Below are positions 1-5,256 of a DNA stretch of 5,256 bases, in pieces. A model generated the notes under the pieces. That model did no database searches and had not been told where the DNA came from. It saw nothing but the letters and a program-made list of their open reading frames with translations. The stretch is from DASWUD01 sp036401755 (GTDB lineage Bacteria > Pseudomonadota > Gammaproteobacteria > Thiohalomonadales > Thiohalomonadaceae), in NCBI GenBank assembly GCA_036401755.1, contig DASWUD010000126.1:1-5256 (forward strand). The letters run 5' to 3'. The position numbers were made by a program, and so were the translations under genes. The number at the start of each line of letters is the position of its first letter. The first letter of the stretch is position 1.

Positions 1-2258
1 GTTACGTTGTCGCAGAGCGGAGAACCCACCATTCGCTCGCGGAGTGCGGCTTTTAATGCGTGCAGCCGCGCGGGCTCCGCGGCCAGGGCCACCGCACGGG
101 AGACATACTCCTCTTCGTTGGTGGCGATGAACTCCTCAAGCCCAATACTTCGCATGATGCTGGAACCCATGCGGCTGCAAAAATTGTCGCCCATCAGCGT
201 AAGCACCGGCACACCCATCCAGAGTGCCTGGTAGGTGGTGGTGCCGCCATTAAACGGGATCGGATCGAGCCCGATATCCACATCGTTGTACTCAGCCATC
301 ATCTGCCCGAGCTCCGATGGACCCCTCAGCTCGATACGCTCCGCTTCAATGCCTCTTGCGACGACCTGCTCCAGATAGAGCGCGCGTGTCGCCTGATCGA
401 ACAAGGAGGGCGTCTTCATCAACAGGCGGCTGTTGGCAATCCGGCTGAGTATCGAGGCCCACAGTTCGACCGTCTTCCCGGTTACCTTGATCAGATTGTT
501 AAACGAACCGAACACCACATGATCGCGCGCCTCACTGCGAATCACCTGCTCCGCCACTACCCCGCCATCACTGGGATAACAAAAGATGGAGTTCTTGGTA
601 TGAAGCAGCTTCTCGCTATAGAGCGACTCGCTGCCTAGCGGAGCCGTGGTTGGGTCGGCAAGAAAATAGTCGATGCGGTTCATCCCCGTTGAGTGCGGGT
701 AGCCGATCATCGAGACAGCGAGCTTGGCGGGGCGGCGGGCAAAAGTGCCGAGGCGGTTCTGTGCGGTGTGACCGGAGAGGTCGATCAGGATATCGATCTC
801 ATCGCTCCTGATCTGTCTGCACAACTTTTCATCCGACCAGCCGGCGACATTTCGCCAATGCTCACTGAGGGCCCTTATTTCTGCGGTGCTGCGATCGGCG
901 GTATTGGCGTTGTAATAGCAGAATATTTCGAAGCGGCTTCGCTGGTGATGGCGCAACACCGGAGTGATAAATATTCCCACCGGATGCTGATCGCGAAAAT
1001 CGGCTGAGACATAGCCGATCCTCAGCCGCGGGTGTTGACCCCACGGCCAGTCGTCATAGGGTTGCACCTCTTGCTCAATGGCGGTCGCCAGTTGGCGATG
1101 GAGCTGAAACTTTTTCTCCGCGCTCCACTGGGCGCTATAGAGCGAGGAGAAGGCCAGATTGGAGCGAATGGTGCGGTGTTCCGGCTGCTGCTGCAGGATC
1201 TGCTCGAACATCTCCAGCGCACGATCCACCTTGCCCCGTTTGCCCTCGATATTGGCCTTGAGTGCCAGCGCACCCGACATGCCATTGCCCAGTGCGATGG
1301 TGCGATCGCACGCCTCATTGGCCTGCTCCAGGCGCCACGCCTGCATCAAGGCAGTGGCGTAGTTGAACCACGCCTCGATATTGTCGGGGGCCAGCACGGT
1401 GATCTTGCGTAAAATTTCCAGGGCGGGCTCGAACTGCTTCTGCTCCCAGAGCACGGTGGCCAGGCGCGACAGCAGTACGATATCCTCAGACCGCTTCACA
1501 CCCTCCAGATATTCCTCCGCCTCTTTCCATCTGCCCAGCTGCATGAATGTCTCCGCCAGGGAGAGCATGGCATCGTAACTGTCGGGTTTTATCTTCAGCA
1601 CGGCACGCAGTGCCCGCTCGGCGCCAGCAAAATCCTTGTTGGCGATGCGCCCCCTTGCCAGGTTGCCATAGACCGTGGCCGGATCGCCGCTCAGTCTGAG
1701 GGCCTCGCCCAGATGATGGTTGAAGTGCGCGATGCTCTGCTCGGAGTCGCCCCCGACATCGTGACAACGGGCGAGGGAGTAGTGGAGTTTCCAGTTGCTG
1801 CCCGCCACGGCAAGGTGCGGCGTAAGCACGGCAATGCACTCTGCGAATTTCCCCTGGGCGATCAGAACGTTGGCCAGCTCTTGATAGGCCGAAGACCAGT
1901 GGTTGGCCTTGGCAATGGCCCCGCGCAGCAGCAATTCGGCCTGCGGGAGGTGCCCCTCCTTATAGGCCACCACACCCTGAAAGTAGAGCGACGGCGCCTG
2001 TTGCGGGTAGGCCTCGGCCATCTGTCGAGAGAGTGTCGCCGCCTCATCGAGCCGGCCATTTTTCAGGCAGTGCTCGCCCTGCGCCAGTAAGGTGGCGAGT
2101 CTCCCGCTAGCAAAGCTTGTGGGTGCCTCGCCGCCCAGACCAGGCACAGTGGCCGTGGTCGCTTGGGGGTGGCCGGGAGCAACTTCCCATTGCTCTGCCA
2201 CCCCCTCCCCCGCCTGAGGGTGAGGTGCTGTGTTGGCAATGACCTCCGATCTCTTCAT
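1..2258 (-). CDS. TPR-repeat SPINDLY/OGT-family (GT41-like) glycosyltransferase, C-terminus cut by window edge
   Basis: The frame stays open for 752 codons from ATG at 2258 to the left edge. Residues 1-52 are low-complexity (Pro/Gly/Ala). Residues about 57-361 form roughly nine 34-residue TPR units, for example the stretch around LAETFMQLGRWKEAEEYLE. From about residue 400 the catalytic region starts with LRIGYVSADF and HPVG (H425), then DILIDLSGHT (H497), GYPHSTG, ADPTTAP, FGSFNNLIKVT (K591, aligned by eye with the catalytic-site Lys of human OGT), DIGLDPIPFNGGTTT (671-675, nucleotide-sugar binding) and ALWMGVPVLTL. It ends at SPLCD, which in this family lies a few dozen residues before the C-terminus, so little is missing. 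Family members transfer a sugar from a nucleotide-sugar donor to Ser/Thr of proteins; donor and target here are unknown. No signal peptide or membrane segment is seen, so it is presumably cytoplasmic. The position beside a secreted Ser/Thr-rich repeat protein suggests, but does not prove, that this protein is the substrate. The start is uncertain: ATG 2258 has only a G-run 4 nt upstream, and in-frame ATGs at 2345 and 2369 and a GTG at 2147 are alternatives. Confidence 0.93.
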   Translation of the reverse strand, partial: MKRSEVIANTAPHPQAGEGVAEQWEVAPGHPQATTATVPGLGGEAPTSFASGRLATLLAQGEHCLKNGRLDEAATLSRQMAEAYPQQAPSLYFQGVVAYKEGHLPQAELLLRGAIAKANHWSSAYQELANVLIAQGKFAECIAVLTPHLAVAGSNWKLHYSLARCHDVGGDSEQSIAHFNHHLGEALRLSGDPATVYGNLARGRIANKDFAGAERALRAVLKIKPDSYDAMLSLAETFMQLGRWKEAEEYLEGVKRSEDIVLLSRLATVLWEQKQFEPALEILRKITVLAPDNIEAWFNYATALMQAWRLEQANEACDRTIALGNGMSGALALKANIEGKRGKVDRALEMFEQILQQQPEHRTIRSNLAFSSLYSAQWSAEKKFQLHRQLATAIEQEVQPYDDWPWGQHPRLRIGYVSADFRDQHPVGIFITPVLRHHQRSRFEIFCYYNANTADRSTAEIRALSEHWRNVAGWSDEKLCRQIRSDEIDILIDLSGHTAQNRLGTFARRPAKLAVSMIGYPHSTGMNRIDYFLADPTTAPLGSESLYSEKLLHTKNSIFCYPSDGGVVAEQVIRSEARDHVVFGSFNNLIKVTGKTVELWASILSRIANSRLLMKTPSLFDQATRALYLEQVVARGIEAERIELRGPSELGQMMAEYNDVDIGLDPIPFNGGTTTYQALWMGVPVLTLMGDNFCSRMGSSIMRSIGLEEFIATNEEEYVSRAVALAAEPARLHALKAALRERMVGSPLCDNV
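2165..2205. repeat. Strong 41-nt stem-loop inside the 5' end of the glycosyltransferase frame
   Basis: GGGGGTGGC (2165-2173) pairs perfectly with GCCACCCCC (2197-2205). Inside it GAGCAA (2177-2182) pairs with TTGCTC (2190-2195), leaving a 3/1 internal loop and a 7-nt apical loop, 15 bp in all. A competing pairing CCCTC (2203-2207) with GAGGG (2216-2220) overlaps the outer arm. On the minus strand it spans about codons 18-32 counted from ATG 2258, in the low-complexity stretch before the TPRs. It could be a REP-like palindrome absorbed into the frame, or a 5' leader structure if translation starts at 2147. No T-run follows on either strand, so it is not a standard intrinsic terminator. Confidence 0.6.
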
Positions 2259-2326
2259 GCGGCCCCCAGGCCATCGATAACATACTGAAATAATTAGGTT
2301 TATATACCACGTATTCTTTAAGGATG

Positions 2327-2332
2327 TATAGT
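2327..2332 (+). promoter_or_regulatory. Candidate -10 element for the tolC-like operon
   Basis: TATAGT matches the sigma-70 consensus TATAAT at five of six positions and sits at the right edge of the AT-rich block. No good -35 hexamer lies 16-18 bp upstream, so if real this promoter would probably need an activator. It would give a leader of about 150 nt containing the dyads at 2361-2443. Judged by eye only. Confidence 0.25.
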
Positions 2333-2360
2333 GGCGCCTCGCCATTTGTTGTACCCTATG

Positions 2361-2390
2361 AAGTGACATACTCCACTTACACAGGGTGTG
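2361..2390. promoter_or_regulatory. Two adjacent short dyads, possible operator
   Basis: AAGTG (2361-2365) and CACTT (2374-2378) are an inverted repeat with an 8-bp spacer. Immediately beside it CACA (2380-2383) and TGTG (2387-2390) flank GGG. They lie just downstream of the candidate -10 element, a position suited to a repressor or activator. The arms are short, so chance occurrence is possible. I recognise no known regulator consensus. Confidence 0.25.
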
Positions 2391-2392
2391 AA

Positions 2393-2443
2393 CAGAGTTA
2401 GTCTACAAAGGCGCCCCCCCTACGTATGGGGGATAAAACTCTG
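2393..2443. promoter_or_regulatory. Nested inverted repeat in the tolC-like gene's leader
   Basis: An outer pair CAGAGTT (2393-2399) and AACTCTG (2437-2443), perfect over 7 bp, encloses a near-perfect 18-bp palindrome at 2415-2432: five C, one mismatch, TACGTA, one mismatch, five G. It lies 45 bp before the chosen start of the tolC-like gene. It may be a protein-binding site or a structured mRNA leader. It is not followed by a T-run, so it is unlikely to be a simple terminator. Confidence 0.4.
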
Positions 2444-2474
2444 CGACAACAAATCATTGCAGAATTACATGGAT

Positions 2475-2480
2475 TAAGGA
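2475..2480 (+). promoter_or_regulatory. Shine-Dalgarno site deciding the tolC-like start
   Basis: TAAGGA lies 8 nt before ATG 2489. This favours 2489 over the in-frame ATG at 2426, which sits inside the palindrome at 2415-2432 and has only a C-run upstream. Confidence 0.75.
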
Positions 2481-2488
2481 CAGCAGTA

Positions 2489-3805
2489 ATGACTAGCAGA
2501 CAGCGCACGCCCCTTTGCAGGCTTGTTTTAGGATTGTTCCCGCTCGGCATCATGATTTCGCCTTCCCTTAGCGCTGAAACACTGAGCCATGCAGTCCAGG
2601 AGGCCCTCTCCTCCCACCCGGATCTGCTCTCATCCAAAGCGCAGCTGCGTGGTAGCGAAGCCGATTTGAGCGCTGCCAAGGGCGTCTATCTGCCAACGCT
2701 CGATCTCACCTACGCCAAAGGCAACGAGACCACCGATAGCCCCGCCACCCGGCTGGCCACGGGCGGAGAGGTCGATCTCGATCGCAAGGAAGCCGGCCTG
2801 GTGTTGCGTCAAAATCTCTTCGATGTTTCACGCTTTAACGAGGTTGACCGTGCCGAGGCGGCGCGTGACTCAAGTCGTCAGGGGGCCGAGGCGACCGAAG
2901 AGAAGGTACGGTTTAACGTCATCAAGAACTTTCTCAGTGTGAACAGCAACCGCCTGATCGTCGAAGTGGCCAAATCGAGTCTGGCGGCCCACGAAAAGAT
3001 CTCCGCCATGGTTAGCCAGCGCTCCGAGTCGGGCGCAGGTAGTCAGACCGATACGCGCCAGGCAGAAAGCCGTTTGGCCATGGCCCGCGTCAACTACTTG
3101 CAGTACCAGACGCTCATGAAGAACAGTGAGTACGAATATCTGACCGCAGTGGGCCAACCCCCGGAACTTGAAATGATCGACGACCTCACGCTGCCTGTGA
3201 ACGATCTCGTCGATATGGACTATGCCGTGAGCGAGGCGGTGCGCAATCACCCGCAGATCAAAAAGGCACAGTACGACCTCGATGTCGCGCGCCAGGAGCA
3301 GGACGCCATTCGCGGGCGCTACTATCCGACGGTTGGCATTGAGGCGCGCCTGAATAAAAACGAAAATATCGACGGTGCTGCCGGCATTTACGACGAACAC
3401 AGTGTCATGCTGCGGGTCAACTACAACCTTTTCAACGGTGGTAGTGACTGGTCGCGCTCCAGCAGTCGCGCCGCGAAGGTCAACGAGATGCAGGAGCGGC
3501 TGGAAATGACGCGTCGGCAGATCTCCGAGGCGGTGCGCAAGGCCTGGACCAGTCGCGAGATCACGACCGAGCGTCTCAAGTATCTGACCGAACAGGCGGA
3601 GAAGACCGAGACAGTACGTAACGACTATCAGATGCAATTCGTCCTCGGCAAACGCTCCCTGCTGAATCTGCTGGATCTGGAGAAGGAGTTGCTGGAGGCG
3701 CGCCGCGACAAAATCCGTGCGGAATATGATCGGCGCATGGCCGATGTCACGCTGCTGTATGCCATGGGACGCCTGAAATCGAGTGCGACTGGACGCACCC
3801 TCTAG
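2489..3805 (+). CDS. TolC-family outer-membrane channel, probable type I secretion outer-membrane component
   Basis: The 438-residue product has the usual length of TolC-family proteins. From ATG 2489 it begins with a classic signal peptide: basic MTSRQRTPLCR, a hydrophobic core, and PSLSA as likely cleavage site after residue 29. This start, unlike ATG 2426, places the signal peptide at the very N-terminus. The mature protein shows the internal duplication of outer-membrane efflux proteins. Half one has AVQEALSSHPDL with GVYLPTLDLTYAKG and LRQNLFD (about 32-112). Half two has AVSEAVRNHPQIKKAQ with YYPTVGIEARLN and VNYNLFNGG (about 245-318). Each is followed by long coiled-coil-forming helices. 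The C-terminal GKRSLLNLLDLEKELLEAR (about 387-405) resembles the type I secretion subgroup, such as LapE/AggA-like proteins. Family members form a trimeric beta-barrel and periplasmic tunnel that docks to an inner-membrane ABC transporter and adaptor. The repeat protein follows after 76 bp with no evident terminator, so the two are probably co-transcribed and this channel likely exports it. A drug-efflux role cannot be excluded from sequence alone. Confidence 0.93.
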   Translation: MTSRQRTPLCRLVLGLFPLGIMISPSLSAETLSHAVQEALSSHPDLLSSKAQLRGSEADLSAAKGVYLPTLDLTYAKGNETTDSPATRLATGGEVDLDRKEAGLVLRQNLFDVSRFNEVDRAEAARDSSRQGAEATEEKVRFNVIKNFLSVNSNRLIVEVAKSSLAAHEKISAMVSQRSESGAGSQTDTRQAESRLAMARVNYLQYQTLMKNSEYEYLTAVGQPPELEMIDDLTLPVNDLVDMDYAVSEAVRNHPQIKKAQYDLDVARQEQDAIRGRYYPTVGIEARLNKNENIDGAAGIYDEHSVMLRVNYNLFNGGSDWSRSSSRAAKVNEMQERLEMTRRQISEAVRKAWTSREITTERLKYLTEQAEKTETVRNDYQMQFVLGKRSLLNLLDLEKELLEARRDKIRAEYDRRMADVTLLYAMGRLKSSATGRTL

Positions 3806-3870
3806 TCAGGCAACGAAAGAGAATGGCCGCTGTGGAAACGTCACCCTTGGTGGCGCGACCAAGATGAGGT

Positions 3871-3876
3871 AAGGAG
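3871..3876 (+). promoter_or_regulatory. Shine-Dalgarno site of the FecR-repeat gene
   Basis: AAGGAG stands 5 nt before ATG 3882. An in-frame TAA at 3870-3872 closes the frame directly upstream, and the next in-frame ATG is residue 46 inside the FecR-like domain, so the start is well fixed. The 76-bp gap after the tolC-like stop (3806-3881) contains no other gene and no convincing terminator. Confidence 0.85.
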
Positions 3877-3881
3877 CGCTT

Positions 3882-5256
3882 ATGGCGGGAAAAAAGGGAA
3901 ATCAGGACAGCAACAGTAGCCCTCAGGGCTCAACTGCTAGCCGCGCCGAGCAACCGGCAAAACTCGCGGCCACGCACCCTGTCTACGGCGAAGCAATCGG
4001 TACCATCACCAAGGGGATGGGCAAAATCGTGGCCACGGGGGCCGACGGCGCGGCTCGCACCCTGTCGAAAGGCGATGTCATCTACCAAAAAGATGTCATC
4101 GAATCACCGAAGGGGGGATTTGCCCAGGTCACCTTCGTCGACGGCTCCAAATTCAATCTCGGCAGCGAGTCCAAGCTGCTGGTCGAAAAATATCTGTTCG
4201 ACCAGATCAACGGCGAAGGAAAGCTCGAGGCCTCGATGGTCAAGGGGGTTTTCCGCTTCATCAGCGGCAAGATCAGTTACTACTCAGGAGAGGAACCCCA
4301 CACCACCATCAAGACCCCGGTGGCGACCATTGGTGTGCGTGGCAGCTCCATCGACATCGAGGTCGGCCCGGACGGCACCACCACCATCTTACACAACACG
4401 GGCGTGATCGACGTTGGCGATGCCTTAGGCAAGGGGGTGGTAACGCTGATCGATCCGGGGACCGCTTCGGTGGTTACCTTGCAGTCCGGTGTCTCGCCCA
4501 TCTTTGTCGCCGACGACAAGTTTGTCGAGCGCATGAACCATGAGTTCAGCCCCTTCTCGGATTCGTCCAGCCCCGCCAACGATCAGCCACCAGGTGGCAA
4601 CGAACCGGGACATGATCCGGATACGGGTAATGGCTCGGGAAACGAGGCGCCGGGTACCCGTAACGACGGCACCATTGATAACTTTACAGCGGTCGGTGAA
4701 GCGCTGCTCCCGCCCGCTCCGGAAAGCGTTCCGGGCTCACCGCAACCACCGGAGCCCGCACCGGGCGCAAGTTTTCAAACCACTTCGCAGATCCTGAACG
4801 CGCTCCCGACCGGCGCGGTCACCCTCGACAACACCACCCCGACACAGGGTGACACCCTCACCGTCAGCAACAACCTGGCGGATATCGACGGCCTGGGCAC
4901 CATCAGCTATCAGTGGCAACGCGATGGCGTCGCCATCAACGGCGCCACCGGCACGAGCTATACCCTCACCCAGAGCGACGTCGGCAGCACCATCAGCGTG
5001 GTCGCCAGCTACACCGACGGCAAGGGCACACTCGAAAGTGTCAGCTCCGCCGTCACCGCCGCCGTGGCCAATCTCAACGACGCCCCCACCGGTTCGGTCA
5101 CCCTCGACAATAGCGCGCCCAAAGAGGGCGATCTACTCACCGTCAGCAACACCCTCGACGACCTCGATGGCCTCGGCACCATCAGCTACCAGTGGCAGCG
5201 CGACGGGGTCGACATCAATGGCGCCACCGGTTCGAGCTACACCACCAGCGCCAGTG
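3882..5256 (+). CDS. FecR-domain large repeat protein, putative type I secreted surface adhesin, C-terminus outside window
   Basis: The frame runs open for 458 codons to the right edge. Residues 1-40 are hydrophilic (MAGKKGNQDSNSS) with no Sec signal peptide or membrane segment. About 45-205 form a FecR-like domain: ATGADGAARTLSKGDVIYQK, VTFVDGSKFNLGSESKL, GVFRFISGKI, and the hallmark TPVATIGVRGSSIDIEV (145-161). Its first half also resembles the N-terminal segment of LapA-type adhesins (DG..R.L..GD, then DGS..NLG). Residues about 222-305 are a Pro/Gly/Asp/Asn-rich linker. From residue 306 tandem 93-residue repeats begin, each with a DGLGTISYQWQRDG core typical of bacterial Ig-like surface domains. 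The absence of a signal peptide together with a TolC-like gene just upstream suggests type I export, whose signal would be at the unseen C-terminus. The likely role is adhesion, biofilm or matrix binding, inferred from architecture. It is not a classical FecR, which spans the membrane and works with FecA and a sigma factor. A generic giant calcium-binding or cadherin-like protein is the main alternative label. Confidence 0.88.
   Translation, partial: MAGKKGNQDSNSSPQGSTASRAEQPAKLAATHPVYGEAIGTITKGMGKIVATGADGAARTLSKGDVIYQKDVIESPKGGFAQVTFVDGSKFNLGSESKLLVEKYLFDQINGEGKLEASMVKGVFRFISGKISYYSGEEPHTTIKTPVATIGVRGSSIDIEVGPDGTTTILHNTGVIDVGDALGKGVVTLIDPGTASVVTLQSGVSPIFVADDKFVERMNHEFSPFSDSSSPANDQPPGGNEPGHDPDTGNGSGNEAPGTRNDGTIDNFTAVGEALLPPAPESVPGSPQPPEPAPGASFQTTSQILNALPTGAVTLDNTTPTQGDTLTVSNNLADIDGLGTISYQWQRDGVAINGATGTSYTLTQSDVGSTISVVASYTDGKGTLESVSSAVTAAVANLNDAPTGSVTLDNSAPKEGDLLTVSNTLDDLDGLGTISYQWQRDGVDINGATGSSYTTSAS
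4797..5075 (+). repeat. Tandem repeat unit 1 (279 bp, 93 residues) of the putative adhesin
   Basis: Residues 306-398, from NALPTGAVTLDN to TAAVANL. It is the first complete unit; Ser plus Thr make up 26 of 93 residues. The motifs TISYQWQRDG, INGATGTSYTL and DVGSTISVVASYTD suggest a beta-sandwich Ig-like fold. Confidence 0.85.
5076..5256 (+). repeat. Tandem repeat unit 2 of the putative adhesin, cut by window edge
   Basis: Starts at NDAPTGSVTLDN exactly 279 bp after unit 1. Over the 60 residues visible, 44 match unit 1 by direct count, with a fully identical core DGLGTISYQW and close DNA similarity. NDAP at the boundary is a common junction motif in cadherin/VCBS-like repeat adhesins. More copies probably follow to the right. 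Confidence 0.85.

Larger units (their letters stand above)
2259..2488. promoter_or_regulatory. Divergent intergenic control region between glycosyltransferase and tolC-like gene
   Basis: This 230-bp stretch separates two outward-facing genes and must hold the start signals of both unless the leftward gene starts upstream of 2258. About 2281-2330 is markedly AT-rich against GC-rich flanks, as expected for core promoter DNA. Downstream, 2361-2443 is crowded with dyad symmetries. I see no convincing gene here. The in-frame extensions of both neighbours into it (from ATG 2345 leftward, from ATG 2426 rightward) do not read like conserved protein. Confidence 0.6.

Noticed and set aside
60..638. Rightward 192-codon open frame opposite the glycosyltransferase
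   Set aside because: It is the antisense shadow of the catalytic region; the minus-strand frame has clear family motifs and this one has none.
1032..1412. Rightward 126-codon open frame
   Set aside because: Antisense to the TPR array of the glycosyltransferase, with low-complexity composition typical of GC-rich shadows.
1713..2090. Rightward 125-codon open frame
   Set aside because: Antisense to the N-terminal TPRs; no recognisable domain and no good ribosome site.
2426..2488. N-terminal extension of the tolC-like protein by 21 residues
   Set aside because: It would bury the signal peptide internally and has no Shine-Dalgarno; ATG 2489 has TAAGGA 8 nt upstream.
2870..3637. Leftward 255-codon open frame inside the tolC-like gene
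   Set aside because: Long antisense frames are common opposite GC-rich genes; the plus strand encodes a convincing TolC-family protein over the same bases.
3806..3881. Possible terminator between the tolC-like and FecR-repeat genes
   Set aside because: Only a tiny CACC/GGTG pairing without a T-run is present; co-transcription is more likely.
3960..3974. Possible LapG-type di-alanine cleavage site (KLAAT) in the repeat protein
   Set aside because: It precedes the FecR-like domain and does not match the usual TAAG/PAAG/AAAG pattern, so there is no real support.
4075..4407. Rightward 110-codon frame overlapping the FecR-like domain
   Set aside because: Out-of-frame shadow, Ser/Arg/Pro-rich; the frame from 3882 carries the FecR motifs.
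4913..5113. Rightward 66-codon Arg/His-rich frame in the repeat region
   Set aside because: Out-of-frame reading of the tandem repeats with an unnatural composition.

Overview
The window looks like part of a Proteobacterium genome, probably gammaproteobacterial. The coding DNA is GC-rich, the translation starts are of Shine-Dalgarno type, and the gene families (SPINDLY-type glycosyltransferase, TolC-like outer-membrane channel, FecR-domain repeat protein) are typical of that group. The lineage is an inference from these families; no marker gene is present.

The layout is two divergent transcription units around an AT-richer intergenic region at about 2259-2488. Leftward, one very long open frame fills 1-2258 and leaves the window just before its natural end. 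It encodes a soluble protein with an array of TPR repeats followed by a SPINDLY/O-GlcNAc-transferase-like catalytic region. Rightward, a TolC-family outer-membrane efflux/secretion protein (2489-3805) is followed after 76 bp by a large repeat protein (3882 to beyond 5256). That protein has no Sec signal peptide, an N-terminal FecR-like domain, a Pro/Gly/Asp/Asn-rich linker and then tandem 93-residue Ig-like repeats. It is cut by the right edge, so its true size is unknown.

The most economical reading is a type I secretion/adhesin locus. The TolC-like protein would be the outer-membrane exit duct. The FecR-repeat protein would be the exported, cell-surface-anchored giant adhesin. The divergent SPINDLY-type enzyme is a candidate cytoplasmic O-glycosyltransferase acting on the Ser/Thr-rich repeats before export. 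The ABC transporter and membrane-fusion protein such a system needs are not in the window. The functional link between the three genes is inferred from position, not shown by the sequence.

Non-coding signals worth noting are a strong 41-nt stem-loop inside the start of the glycosyltransferase frame (2165-2205), several dyads and a nested palindrome upstream of the tolC-like gene (2361-2443), and clear Shine-Dalgarno sites for both rightward genes. No RNA genes, insertion sequences or CRISPR arrays were seen.
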